Origin: Campylorhamphus procurvoides
Lineage: Eukaryota > Chordata > Aves > Passeriformes > Dendrocolaptidae
Length of the DNA stretch: 64,000 nucleotides
Reading direction: 5' to 3'
Assembly: GCA_013396655.1 (NCBI GenBank)
Contig: WBMV01007385.1
Coordinates: forward strand, 62,001-126,000
The notes below the pieces were generated by a model. It had not been told where the DNA came from. It did no database searches and saw only the letters and a program-made list of their open reading frames with translations. How positions within the stretch are numbered: position 1 is the stretch's first letter; each line of letters opens with the position of its first letter. Shown in pieces: positions 1 through 15,009 of the stretch. A program made the position numbers and the translations under genes.

Positions 1-2
1 AG

Positions 3-2583
<2,581 letters not shown>

Positions 2584-5444
2584 TGCAAAGCCCTGAGAGC
2601 TGGGTGCTCTTGTAACCTGTCCTGGATGTGCCTTTGGACTGGGGGTCGTTCACACAGGGTCTTCCACCACTTCAGAGCCTGGATCCTTGCAATCCACCTT
2701 TGGAGCCTGCGACTGGGAACAAAGAACTTTCTCTAGTGCTTCTTTGCAGCTCAGAGGGGAAACTCAGCAACTGTGTGGGTGTTCTGGGTCAAGTCAGTGA
2801 GCAGCAGCATCCAGCATTTGTGCAGTAAGCACTTTCACTGAAAATACACACTTAAAGACTGAGTGCCTGATACAGGAAGGCTCTGTTGTAAGCATTAGCA
2901 AGACCTCAGAGCCTCAGGCTTTGTCAAACAAGCATTTCCTATTGTTTTAAAAGCTACAGTAACATTTGGGGTTGATGGGATTGTACCGTGTTGGTCGCGT
3001 CTGTCTCTGTTCAGGTCACATTTAATTCAGTGACCTTATACCAGCATTTAATATTCCTAGATATTATTACATGTTTACAATAGAGCCTTCCTTCAGGAGA
3101 AATTCAGTCTTAAAATACATTGTTTTCAGTGACAAAATTTTTACTACACAAAGCATGTGCTCACTGACCTGACCAGGAGCAAAGCTGTGCACCTCAGTGG
3201 GTCCAGATCATAAATTCTTTCACTTTTAAAAGCCTTCTAAAACCCAGCAGCTTTTGGGATGCCTCAAAGACACAGGGATAAATATTGAATAGTGTATTAA
3301 ATTGACAATTGAGCTGTTTAAAATATAAAGGCAAATGTTACATTAATAGGTAAGGGCCAATTTTAATTATCTGCCACAATAATTACTGTACTTCTGTGAC
3401 TAAGGCTCCAAGCAGTGTTGAGACTGCTCTGCTTGTTAGGCTTGGCCTTGAATCCTGCACAACGACTAGGAGATCTCATCAGTGCTCTGGGGTTGGGGGG
3501 CAGGAGTTCTGCCCAGAGGAGTGTTTTAAAGCGACCCAATAGTGTATTAAATAGATTTACAGTAAATATTTACTTTTTAAATTAGGGAAGAGAGGAATTT
3601 TGCTTATATATCCACAGTTGCTTGAACTCTGCCCCTTTGTCCATTACTTCAGCCACTGACTCATGTTGATTTTGCAGCTTAATGTTTTACTAGTTTACAT
3701 TTTTAAGGTTGCATCTGGATGTAATTTTTAATTCTTTTAATTTTAGATTTGTTTTAAAGCATTACCAGGCCTGAGGCACAGATAGAAACATGCCCTTGCC
3801 TCTCCCTCACCCACCCTTTACCAGGGATGCTGCCAAATTCTGTCCAGGTGCTGCTGTTTCCTCCTGGCTTGACCTGAGCACGTTGGCATTTTTAGATATA
3901 CCCACGAGCAGGATGTTTTTTCCCTACAAAAATAACTGCTGCCATTGTGCCAAGGTGACATTTGCATCTTTCTGTCTTGGTAGAACAACTGAGAAGTCTG
4001 CGGGCTCTGGAGGAGGAAAGTTAAGCTGATGAGGGGGTTCTAAATAGTTTGTCTTCATGTCCTATTGCCCTCGGGCCCCTCCTGCAGAAGTAGAGACGCT
4101 GCTTGCCTCGGGCTTTCTGCATAATCGTTAAATGTTAATTGTAGGAGGGTTTCAGGAGGCTGCCTGATCCCCAGGCACTCCGGGGGCTCCGTGAATTCTC
4201 GTACTCTGGAGTGTCTATAAACATCAATTATGGGTCATTACTGGCAGGACCAAACCAGATTCTGCTTGCCTGGAGAGCTGGAAGGGCTCTGGTGGCTGGT
4301 TCAGGGCTGGGAGCTGAGGCAGAGGAGCTGTGGACACTAGAGGGAGGCCATGGCCCGTGCTGGTACCCTGAGAGGGATCTGTGGCGTGGGACGCAGGAGA
4401 CATGGCCAGGATGGACCAGCTGGGAACCGACCCCTCGTCTGAGATGGAGAATACAGGAGTGGGTTCTTTTCCTCTGCCCCCTGCACCCTCTTCTGAGGAG
4501 GCTATACCAAAACCAGCAAGAATTTTGGCAGCTTGGACCTCGTGTGGTGATTCCTGCCTGGGTCCTGATGGGTGGTTTGGGACTTGCAGTGTTGCAAATG
4601 AGTGAAAAATAACAGCAGGAAAAATAATGATGTTTGTAATAAATGATTTGGTGATCGCTCATCAGGGAAAGTGCTGGTTCTGGAAGGGAAAGCAGAAATA
4701 GGAGCAGAATTTCTAAATATTCTGAATTGCAGTAGATAAATGCCATATTCCAGTTAACGGTGAAGGATATTGGGATCTTGTTACCACCCTGCTTGTAGGT
4801 GCTCTGGCCCTTTTCCTGCCTGGCTCACACCTATTGCTGTGGCACTGTTGCTTTATTTCAAACAGTTAAAATTTGTCTTCTAGGCTAAAATAATTATTTT
4901 GGGGTAAAGTGAGGTAACAGCCCTAAAACATAAACTGTGCTTTAAATACATACTGTCTTCTATGTAAACCCCAGAGTTTATGCACTTCTGACACTTTTGT
5001 ATCAGCCTTGTCATAACTACAAGTGTGACATCATGAATGATACAAAATGTAGATATTATGAACCTGCTCCAGTGGCAATTGGGGTTCTCCTTCCCTTTTT
5101 CGCATTCAGTGAAAGGTCAAAATTTTGAATGCCTTTAAGAAAGTTTTATAAAATTGTGGTGTTACTTTTTTTTTCCTACTTTGTCCCCCACTGAAATTGT
5201 CTTAGTTGAATCTGTTAGTACAAAATCATTTATTTTTATATACAGATATATATATTTATATTACTTTTTATCCTGATACAAATCTGTGGCAAAGCATCTG
5301 TGTTTATAGCCAGTCTGAAAATAGTCAATGATTTTGTGTTTTTTCTCCTCAAAGGAACAAACTTTTGCTACTTGTGAAAACATTTTAAAATAAAGAATGA
5401 AAACCCATCAGGCTGAATCTCCTTCTTGGATATTGGAGAATAAA
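2584..5444 (+). other. MYD88: Probable MYD88 3'UTR and downstream flank
   Basis: No coding gene is seen after the MYD88 stop. AATAAA hexamers occur at 4638-4643, 5389-5394 and 5439-5444, and any of them could end the transcript. The stretch at about 5220-5275 is AU-rich with ATTTA pentamers, as in unstable immune mRNAs. A 3'UTR of 2-2.9 kb would be longer than the human one as I recall it, so an earlier, non-canonical poly(A) site is possible. The end of the 3'UTR cannot be fixed from sequence alone. Confidence 0.45.
5389..5394 (+). terminator. Candidate MYD88 poly(A) signal AATAAA
   Basis: A canonical AATAAA sits at the end of an AU-rich stretch. A second hexamer follows 50 bp later (5439-5444), with a T-rich run at about 5491-5504 that could act as a downstream element. 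Alternative site: 4638-4643. RNA evidence would be needed to choose among them. Confidence 0.35.
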
Positions 5445-8400
5445 ACTGGGTCTCAAAATGAAGTGTAAGTGAGGAATGCTATGGGCTAATTCTTTTTTTT
5501 TTTTCATGTTTTGGCTAAATCACTTCATCACAGTGGGGTTCTGGCTGTGCCTGGGAGAGGGACAAACAGAGTTGGGTCATGTTAGGAGGAAAATTATCAA
5601 GGAATTTTACTTCAGACATGTGTGCTTTCTCTCCAGGTTGAGTTTTTGGTTTTGTGGTCTGTATCTGTCAATGTTCTGGATTTGTTTCAGTTTTGGTACC
5701 CAGGAGGCTGGAGGGGATGGAGACAGGACTCCCCTGGGATGCTGGACCATTAACTCCTGCTCTGCACCCTTTCTGGAGGCCCTGGCAGGGATATATTGCA
5801 GTGCAGCAATCCAGGGGAACCCGCCAGCTTTATTTCCCCTGGCTCGGAGTCAGTCCAAGCCAGGGAAATAACTTACAAACCCAGCAGCTGTCAGGCCAAG
5901 GCCCTGCCACAGGAAAAGAAGAAGGATCACTGAATCACAGAAGTGTTGGTTGGAAAGAATTCCTGGAGGTCAGGGACGAGCTGCTCTTCCCAACAGGAGG
6001 GACCATATGCTAATCCACTTGCCGGACCACGTTCCCTATAAAGCATATGAAGTAGCGTCTCTGCTATGGCTACTGTGAGTGAACATATGGACAGTGATAT
6101 GGAAACCATCCCTGGATACATTCTAGATAAAAACTGCTAGCAAAAGCAGCCTGCCAGGAGAATCCCACTCCTGGAAGTGCTGGCATCACCATGTGGCTTT
6201 ACCCCACTCCCCTTTTCTGTTCAGAGCAGTTAATGATTCTTGCCCATATTTGAGCACGAGTGCAGCTCTGAGTCAGGTGGGGTCAGAGAGTCCTGCTGCA
6301 GTGGCTCTTTCTCAGCTGTCATTCCTCTTGTGCCAAAGAAAAATTCCCAGTCCTCTGTTTCGCTTCGGTGCAGGAATGTGGGTGCCATTTCCTCATTTAT
6401 TGGAGGAAAGTGTTTACCTGGTGATACTCAGTAACCAGGACCCTCAGGAACTGCAGGATGTTCTCAGCCTCAAGGGATGGGAGGGTAAGAGGTCAAGTAC
6501 TGACCTCGATGGATCAAATTGCATCCTTCACTAACACTGACATGAAAAGAGTTGTGTTACCATGATGGAGGCACTGCTTGGTCCAGAGGGCAAATTTAGA
6601 GGAATAAAATTAGCATAGGGAAGGAAGTGTAATTATGCATAAAAAACTGCTGGGAAAATGTTTGAGCATCCTGGAAACATATTTTAATAAGGCAATAAAA
6701 AACAAACCCCACAAGGTTCACACTGCTGGGAAACATAGAGCTTATTAAAGAGCATCTCTCAGACCATTTGGGGCTTTACAACATTTACTGTGTACAAATA
6801 TTTTGCTAAAGTTAATTTTCTCTAGGTGTTACAACCATTTTTGGATTCCCCCTAGAATTCTGGTATGAATTTGAACCCAACACAACTTCTTGATCAGCAC
6901 TATCAAGGCCAACCCTGTAAATTTTTTTTATTTTCTAGCAAAATCTGCAGTCGGGGGACTGAATATTGTATTTGCTCTGGGGCTGTGCTGTCCTTTGAAA
7001 AGTTTAATTAACTGAAGGTGTGTTTACATCTTAAGCTGTTCCAAAGCCTGATTTACAAACAATGCATTTTCTGTTCTGTAGAACCCAGCTGAGCAATGCC
7101 TTTCCCTCCACCCATTCCAGCGGATGAAGCTGCTTGTGCCATGGCAGAGGTTGGGGCTGTCCCTGCCCACTGGAGAGTGGTTTCTTCTATTTCAGCTGGA
7201 TAAGATGGTTTCTGCAGAAGGAGAGGATGCATCCCCACAGTTCAGGGCACGGAGGTTACAGCAGCTGCAGCCAGAGTTTGTTCTGCCTGGCAGCCAGTGG
7301 AGGGGCTTTGATTCCCACTTCCCCAGTTCCTAATCCTGCTTAGGTTGGGTTTTGGTGGGGCTGGACTGGAAGGAAGGAATGAACATTTCTGCATGGCTCT
7401 CTACAAAAGGTTGCTTGGAACTTTTTCCTCCTCCTGTTTCCACCTGCCTTCCCACCACCCTCCAGAAAGGGACAGTGCACAGTGTCTGGGGCTGAGATCA
7501 AGGACAGCATGGCTGTTCCATTCTTTCAAACCTCCCCTTCCCAGCAAATGCGGGAACCCCCAGTGATGAGACAGGTGGCAGAGGGCTGATAGCACAGAGG
7601 TGCTGGGAGGAACATGCCAAGGTTTCCTCAACAGCCAAGCATCCAAACTCTCCCTGGACTGCATAGATATTGTACAGCTCTCAGCCCTTCCATGCATTTC
7701 CTGCAGGGAAAGAGGAAAGCAGTGTGCCTGGCTGGGTGGCAGCCTCAGGGAAAGGTGCAGTGGCTGCTGCTGGCTCCTAAGGGGAATGGCTGATCCTCCA
7801 CATGCACGGAGGGAGCAGGAGGGCTCTGGGGAAGAGGCAGTGGGTGACACAATGCAGGACCAGGAGGAGGAGAACCCCTGCTGCAAACCCAGGGAGAACA
7901 TGTGGGCTCAACAGTACCAATCATCCCTGATTTCTTAATAAAATCAAAGTCTTGAGGTGACAAAATGGGTCTTTATCCACTGCTGCACTTAGAAACTCAT
8001 GGGAAATATGTTCAGGCAAATGTGGCGTTATGATGAAGTGAACTTTCACAAAGTTTTTGCAGCATTTTTCTGGCTCTATTCTTCAGCTGTGTTCGCCTTC
8101 TGTTTGTGTCAGCAGAACGAGATGTACGAGCTGCAAGTCCTGAGGTGCTTAACTGCTTGTGTGCCAGTCTATGGGATGTTGCCTCGAAAAAATATTCCAC
8201 TCAAGAGAGGAAAATCTGGGAAAGTGAACCTGGACGTCCATGTGCCATTCCCTGTCCCACCAGATCCATGGCAGACTCTGTGCCCTGCCTTACAGCAACA
8301 TTTTCAAAAGTATTCAGAAATCTGGGTGACTGATTTAAAACTACTGAATCATGAAGGATTTAGTGTTTGATTTTTGGCAGCACTTGGCAGAGACCCTCAG

Positions 8401-11400
8401 TGAAATGTACAGGGAAATGAGATTTAAAGTGCTTTGAGATGAGGAATAAAATGGACATTGGCCTTAAAATGTCGATGTCTCAGCCTCTCTAAAACCTTGC
8501 ACAGGTATGTAAAGACCATAATTTATCTGTATCACTAAAAGGCTTTTGAGAGCTTTAGAAAGGTAAATAAGAGAGGCATCACATTTTTCACTTTAAAGCT
8601 ACTTAGTCCTAAAATTAATATTCCCTGGCTTTCCTAACAGTTCCTATTTAGCCTCCTTGGAGCCTTCACCTCTCCTCGCACTGCACCTGGCATCTGCTCA
8701 GCTGTGTTATTGAGCATCGGGAGAAGCTTTTCAGGTTTTCTCCCGGAATCTCGCCTCATCAGCATGCTGCTGTCGGCAGACGGGCTTGTCTTCAGCTTCA
8801 AGACATGCATATTGATCAGTCACTTCCCTTTGTTACCTTGCATCCTGCCATCGATTTTAATTGCTCCCTACTGAAGAAGAAGCATTCAGTACACTTAGAT
8901 TTGCCAGCGATGCAATTTTGCTTTCCACACCTTTTGCCAGATGGTGCCCACTGTGAGCCCTTCGGTGTCCACCCTCATTCCTTTGGAGCTTCGGATCTCT
9001 CCTCTCTCAGCCAGCAGCAATCTGCACAAATTATGCAGCAGTCAATTTTTGTCAATTAAATCAATCTCTCATTCTCTGTGACAGCTTTCCCTGCCGCATG
9101 ATTTCACACTTCAGTTCGTGAGGTGCCATGTGGGGTTTTTTTCTTTTTCGAAGGCGTGGTGGTGCTAATCCATTTCGTTTGCAGATACCTTACTCATGGA
9201 AGTTCTTTCCTGCTGCTGTCCTTAAGGGGCTTGTACAAATTCAAGGGACTCACAGCGAGTCTCCTCTCTGGCTCCTCATCAGCCCACAGGGCTGTTCCTG
9301 GGTTGTTCCTTGGAGCTTCCTCTGCTGCTGCTGAAGTGGAACAGCTTCTTCAAGACAAGCTGTAGCTTGGTCCTGTACCTAATAAAGAGATGAATCTTCC
9401 CATCCCCATGGTGCAAAATACCAAAGCTGGGGCTGCTGTGATTCATTAATTCCTCTCCTTCTTCCTTCCAAAATATCTTCTTAGATTGTTCCTGTCTTTT
9501 AAAAACATTCCTGCACTCTCAGAGGGCTTTCATTACAAATATTTCCTGAAGTCTCTGTATGGAAGGCCCTCGGTCCCCTCCCACTGTCTCTCTGATTCTA
9601 GGTTTTCCTTTAGATACACAAAAAGGATCCTATTTTTAGTAGCCAGCAGTCAATGGCACAGGAATTCATGAGTAGGGAGGAAAGGATGTGAACTATCCAA
9701 ATAGGTTTTTTTTCAAATGAGATCTCTTTACATTCCTATCACCACAGTAATAAGCCATGAGTCACTGTTACACTGAACTATTAGACTATTATTGTAAACT
9801 CATGTCATCTAAATCTGCTAATGTGAACCACAAACCTTGCCTGGACTCTGCTTTGCTAGGTTCAAGAAGATATTGGCAATTTATAAGGATAAGAACAATA
9901 TTCCCTCACAAATCTTATTCCCAGATGGCAAGAATTGAATGAAATCTTATTCAATCCTATCTTTCTATTCCTAGGGTTTCTCTTCTCACTACCTTTTAAG
10001 AGAATTCCTCTTTGCTTCATTGTAATGTTACAAAAGGTGTTTTGTTTTATTTTATTTCTTCAAAGCTTGCCAGCTGTACATGGGGTCCAAGCACTCCCAG
10101 CTGACAGGGTATTTGTGCTGTGCTGCACACCAGGGAGCAGCAGTGTCTCCTCCAAAAACTCCTTTCTGTGCTCAGTCCTGCCATGGCCAATCCTCAGAAG
10201 GAGAAAGAAGTAACCAGGGACACTTGGGACTTTGCTGCAACAGCAAGTGGCATGGAGGGGATATTTTCTAATATCTCTGTCAGGGGTTATGTCCACGCAT
10301 GTCAAAATGACCTTAAATACACACACAAAGTTTTACTTCACAGAACCCACAGTCCTTGGCCACTCTTCATCAGCTGCAGAAGAGTCAGGCCAGGTATATC
10401 CACTTGTCCATCAGGCTCTGGATACTTTCATCAAGCTTTTACACTTTCAACAATGAGGGGGAAAAGCTCTGAAACATGTTCTCATCCCCTGTCCTGCTCA
10501 GCTGCTTAGAAAGTGCTTAATGATAGAGATTTACCCTCCACAGAAGAGGCCAGTGGGAAAACCTTTCTGTCCTCAGAAGCTGTGACATTCCCACAGTGAA
10601 AAGAGGCACAAGCATGTGAAGTGTCTTTCACTGCCTTCTGTAAAGACAAAGAGGTATGAAGAAAGCATTATTGTAAACCAGAGCAGAGCAAGAGCTGGTT
10701 ATTAAACTGTGGTCCAGGTGTGTGGAAATCAAGATCTTCTTGTAATCATTTCTCAAACCTAGCATCGATTTTATATTAGATTTGAAGGAGGCAGCAAAAA
10801 TTTAATTTGTTACAGAAAGTGTTAACTGGCTTTCAATGTGTATACTACAAAATCATAAACTTAGGAGAAAAGAATAAAAAGACGAACTCGTCTTGATCAA
10901 AAACTCTTCACTTGTTTCCTGGATAAATCTGGGGGATATTTTTGGTGGAGGAAGTAAGACCAGCACAGAGCTCCTGTTGAGAGGCAGGATGAAGGGATGA
11001 GAAGTGTGTTTGCAGAGCAAAATCTGGTTTCAGTAAACACCCTGTGAAAACCAGAATTCACCTGTTAGAACCGGGCGTCAGCTACTTGACTTTAAAGTGA
11101 CCTCAGAGCTGAATTTAAAATGACTTAGCACACGGGGTGGGGACACAAGGTAGCACACGGGATCACTTAGGAAGGTGTGGTTTAGACTGGCATTTGGCTT
11201 GTGTTTTGAAAACAACTGTTATTAAAAGCTAGCTCCAATTGGAGGGGTTTTTATCACTGCTTCTTCCTCCACTGCATGGTCCTTGCCCAATTTCTCCAAA
11301 CCCAAAGCAAATCTGCCAGAGGAAACCCCTGGAGAACAAGTGCAGTGCCTGCCTTTGTTGACTGGAGAGGAAACTGCCTTGTACTTTGTGAAATAATCAG

Positions 11401-11920
11401 CTGCTGTTTGATAGAGTAAGGTCCCTTCAATAAACCTGGAAGTGTTTCCATGAAGAAAGAACAGCGGGCAAATTTTGCAGTGGAACAAGGTCAGGCATTC
11501 TGCTTGCCAACACACACTTGCCTGGCTCTGAGGGCAATGAAATGGGCATTGTTGGGCTCCTCTCAAACCAGGCTTGTGCCAGGCAGCTCCACAGGCACAT
11601 TAATTGACATTGTTTGCTCCAGCCGTGGGAGCCAAGGCACAGGCACTTACAGACAGAGGTTTATGATGCCTTAAAGAGCCTGTAACCAGAAACATGGCAA
11701 CAAACGCTGTGGCCCTGAACACCACCGAGCAGAAAATATCTCTGCATGGCTGTGCTGAAAGAGCAACTTCAACTCTACCAAGAAGAAAATTATGTATCTA
11801 AGAGGCCACATGACTAGAAAGAAGAAATCTGCAGGGCCTTGATACACAAACTGGAGTTTAAACTATTTTCCTACAATTCAAGCGTGAAAGAAGTTAGTTT
11901 ATGATCATCTTGTTATGAGG
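5445..11920. other. Intergenic DNA between MYD88 and OXSR1
   Basis: I recognise no protein-coding gene or RNA gene here. Open frames of up to about 166 codons (for example 7401-7901 on the minus strand) are low in similarity to anything I know and overlap competing frames on the other strand. A possible degraded CR1 lies at 5926-6015. The block at about 8650-9060 has the look of a conserved non-coding element but this cannot be tested here. AATAAA motifs at 7938 and elsewhere are not attached to a recognisable transcript. Confidence 0.6.
5926..6015 (-). mobile_element. Possible degraded CR1 3' end (antisense)
   Basis: The segment GAATCACAGAAGTGTTGGTT followed by GGAAAG and TCCTGGAGGTC resembles the reverse complement of a CR1 3' terminus (AATCACAGAAT...GGTTGGAAAGGACCTCTGGAGGTC-like). 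Similarity fades after about 90 bp. It could also be chance or another old repeat. Confidence 0.4.
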
Positions 11921-12490
11921 ATCATGGAGTCATAAAACAGTTTGGGTTGGAAGTGACCTCTAATGTCCATCTAGTCCAACCCCCCTGCAGTGAGCAGGGA
12001 CATCTTCCACTAGACCAGGTTGCTCAGAGCTCAGTTCAACCTGGCCCTGAATGTTTACAGGGTTGGGGCATCCACCACCTTTCTGGGGAACCTGTGCCAG
12101 TGCCTCACCACGTTCATTGTAAAAAACTTCTTTCCTATATCTAATTTAAATTGACTGTTCCTCAGATTAAAACCATTCCCCCTCATCCTGTTGCAAGAGT
12201 CCCTGCTCAGAAGTTTGTCCCTATTTTTCTCACAGGCCCCCTTTAAATACTGGAAGGCTGCAGCAAGGTCTCCCTGGAGGCTTCTCTTCTCCGGGCTGAA
12301 CAATCCCAGCTCTCCCAGACTGTCTCCATAGCAGAGCGGCTTCAGCATTTGGTTTGTGGCCTCCTCTGGACCTGCTCCAACAGCTCCAGGTCTTTCCTGT
12401 GCTAAGGACTCTAGAGCTGGAGGCAGCACTCCAGGTGGGGTCTCACAAGAGAGGAGTAGAGGGGCAGATTCACCTCCCTCGACCTGCTGA
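11921..12490 (-). mobile_element. CR1 LINE fragment, antisense, ~570 bp
   Basis: Reading leftward, this copy ends with the CR1 3' terminus (ATCATGGAGTCATAAAACAG, TTTGGGTTGGAAGTGACCTC, then CTAGTCCAACCCCCCTGCAG on the + strand). The minus strand still encodes the conserved C-terminal tail of the CR1 reverse transcriptase polyprotein: RMRGNGFNLRNSQFKLDIG, then KKFFTMNVVRHWHRFPRK, then VVDAPTL (about 12055-12200). It is 5'-truncated near the CCTCCCTCGACCTGCTG block at about 12474-12490. It is non-functional and lies in the MYD88-OXSR1 intergenic region. Confidence 0.93.
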
Positions 12491-14395
12491 TAAAATCCAT
12501 CAACAACCAAGGATGCTTCCCAGGTACTAAAGGTAGTAACTTCTGTGTGCTGAGTATCACAATCACCAATCTGTGCATTAAACATCAGTTTTACGATGGC
12601 CAAGACTCCACGGATGGAAAAACCAGGCAAAGAGCTGCATAGTGCCAGTAAGTTTACTTGAAACAATAAGTAATTGGCCCACAAAGGCAGGAAACCATGT
12701 GCCTTACGAGAAGGGGAGCATTCTGTGTGAGAGCACATGTTGTGTGCCTGGTGTGCCAAGGCCATTCGCAGGGCAACACAAGCCCCAGGACATCAGTGAA
12801 ATGCAGGAGTCAGGAAGAACTCCTGAGGAGGGCACTGCCTGCCCTGATCTGTTTTACTGGAAGTCAAAAAAAATCAGGAAATCCAGCCCCAAGATTTTTT
12901 TTTCTCGTGCTGCAGCCTTTCCACCTGAAAGACGTCTGGAGTTTTTCCACTTCTCAGTCTCCCCTAAAGCCCGGTCCAGGGCAGAGGTGGGTACACCAGG
13001 AAACTGCTTTTCCACTTCAGATTTCCACTAAAATTTCTTGTCATTACAATGCTGCACTTGATTCAGCAGCACCACTTCATGGGCTCTTTTATAAATAGAG
13101 GCATTGCCTCTGCCCTGAGGAGCTCACAGCCTACACAAGGCAGGCAAAATAAAGCAAATTGGGAAAAGTAGGATGAGCAGAAATGATGAAAGAGGAGAAG
13201 ATGCTGCTCGGAGGTCTGAAGTTGGCTAAGGAATAAAAGCTCTGTGGAATCCAGCTCAATTTTTTCATCCGTCATCAGACTCAGGTTGGAACAATCTGCT
13301 GGATGAATGAATGAAACAGCAAACCCTGACTTTTGAGGGACTAAACCAGCTGAGTTCATTTGAAAAAGAATACAAAATTTATGGGACCTGGAGACTGTGT
13401 GAACGAGTGATTTGGGTTAAAAATGTGGAAATGCATTTTTCATTGCAGAGCTGGAAAACTACAACACAGCACTCAACTCTCGGTGCTCACGTGGCCACTG
13501 GTGGTCTTGTCAGTGCACATTTTAAATTTTAATTCCAATCAAAGTCTGGGATAATTCTTAAAGAACAAGGCTCACTGTGGACGTAATCCTGCTGCAGTGG
13601 TCTAAAGCAATAGAGTTTTAGCATTGCCTTCAGGGGAAGGATTTTCATTCCAAAATAAGAGGATCCAAACGATGGTTCTGAATTTAAAACCAGTGTGATA
13701 AAATTAACCATATAAGTATCTTGTTGCTAATGCCTGGCTCAGACCCATTTCTAACATGCTGTTAGCTATCAGAAATATGACACTGGCTACCCGTGTGTGT
13801 TTTCTCGGGTTAAAACCTGTTTTTAATTGCTATATAAACTCCTTTTATAACATGGTTATGAGATCACAGAGGCGGTTCCGAGCAGTAATTAAAGCATATT
13901 TAGCAAATATTACAAATTACTCAGTAGGGGAATGTTTAACACAGACAAAGCAGGAAAACAAACAGTTTTTTTGTCAGAATTGCTTTATGACAGAGTTATG
14001 GAGTGCCTGCACGTCAGCGAGTGAGATGGGGCTGTGGGGCTTCTCCAGGACACAAAAAAAGAGTGGAAGGAAGAATTTGGTGCCCTGCAATAGCTCACAA
14101 GTGAAAGCCCTGTGGTCAGACCATGCCTTTGGCAGTGGCACTCCACAAAGCCTGGTTCACCAGAGGCATCTCAGGAATTTCTCCTAATAAGCTAAAAATA
14201 CCTATAGCTGATGTTCTCTGACCCGCAGAAGTGCCTGACCTCAAGCCACGAGAAGAAAAGTGACTAGCAGAGATGAAGCCTGAAATACTGAGATTCCCAG
14301 TTTGTTCTCCTGATGGTTCTTGTCGTGCCCTGGTGGGAGTGAAATACTGTTTTCTTTTTATGTTGGGGGAAAAAATCCTCAAACTGCAAACATTT
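12491..14395. other. Intergenic DNA upstream of OXSR1
   Basis: This is unique-looking, moderately AT-rich sequence. I recognise no gene, RNA gene or repeat family. Several open frames (for example 12642-13031 and 13756-14187 on the + strand) have no recognisable domains and are probably chance. Confidence 0.6.
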
Positions 14396-14512
14396 AAAAT
14401 GTATATTCATATACATTACATATATTATATATGATATATGTATATATTTTAGATATTACATATTACACACTACATGTTATATGCTATATATTGTATATAT
14501 ACACACACATTC
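14396..14512. repeat. AT-rich simple sequence, TA/TATG-type, with CA tail
   Basis: An alternating purine-pyrimidine tract is made mainly of TATA, ATAC and TATG units (for example ATATATGATATATGTATATA at 14427-14446), ending with an ACACACAC run at about 14501-14508. It is partly self-complementary, so it could extrude hairpins or cruciforms. It lies about 350 bp upstream of the OXSR1 CpG island. Confidence 0.85.
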
Positions 14513-14899
14513 GTGGGTCCATGGTGCCACTCAGCCTCGTGTTCCTCACGCTTTTAATCCCAATTTCTTTCCCCCAGTGACCACCAGATGTACTCCTGAG
14601 TGCATCCAGCCAAAAAAACCCCCTCCATCTGCGGAGCCACGACCCACAGGATGAGGGTGCTGGACCCATCCACGAGCGCTGGGACTGCAGCAGGAGGATA
14701 CACTGCAGGATTGCTCCTTCTCGGGGGCAGCGAGGGGAAGGCCAAAGCTCCCGTTCCCCACGCCCCAGGGAGTGTTTTCGCCCAGGGAATGTGCAGGGAT
14801 GGAGAGCCCCACACGGCCCTCAGGCCCTGGACCCCCTCAGGGCAGGATCAGGCCCAGGGATACTGGGGCGGGGCCGGCTCTTGATTGACAGCCGCTCCA

Positions 14900-14936
14900 C
14901 CAATAGGAACCGCGGATCCTGCAGCCGGCAGCCAAT
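14900..14936 (+). promoter_or_regulatory. Paired CCAAT boxes (NF-Y type)
   Basis: Two CCAAT pentamers start at 14900 and 14932, exactly 32 bp apart and in the same orientation. Spacing near three helical turns is typical of cooperative NF-Y promoters. The flanks (ACCAATAGG and GCCAATCAC) fit NF-Y preference. Confidence 0.6.
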
Positions 14937-14997
14937 CACCGTCCGCACTGCATCTCAAACCGGCACTCCCCGCCCGAGGGAGGGGGCGCTGCGCGCA

Positions 14998-15009
14998 GCC
15001 GCCATCTTG
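14998..15009 (+). promoter_or_regulatory. YY1-type motif GCCGCCATCTTG
   Basis: This is a perfect match to the CGCCATCTTG class of YY1 binding sites found at many CpG-island promoters. It lies 313 bp upstream of the OXSR1 start codon. Its reverse complement contains AAGATGGCGGC. Confidence 0.6.

Noticed and set aside
7401..7901. 166-codon open frame on the minus strand in the intergenic region
   Set aside because: It is a Ser/Pro/Leu-rich translation with no recognisable domain, and it overlaps open frames on the other strand. It looks like chance in GC-richer DNA.
7938..7943. AATAAA in the intergenic region, possible end of an unknown transcript
   Set aside because: No exon structure or coding potential points to it. 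Chance AATAAA motifs are common in AT-rich DNA.
12491..12765. N-terminal part of the minus-strand frame 12055-12765
   Set aside because: Only the part below about 12490 resembles CR1. The upstream codons are intergenic read-through and do not form a gene.
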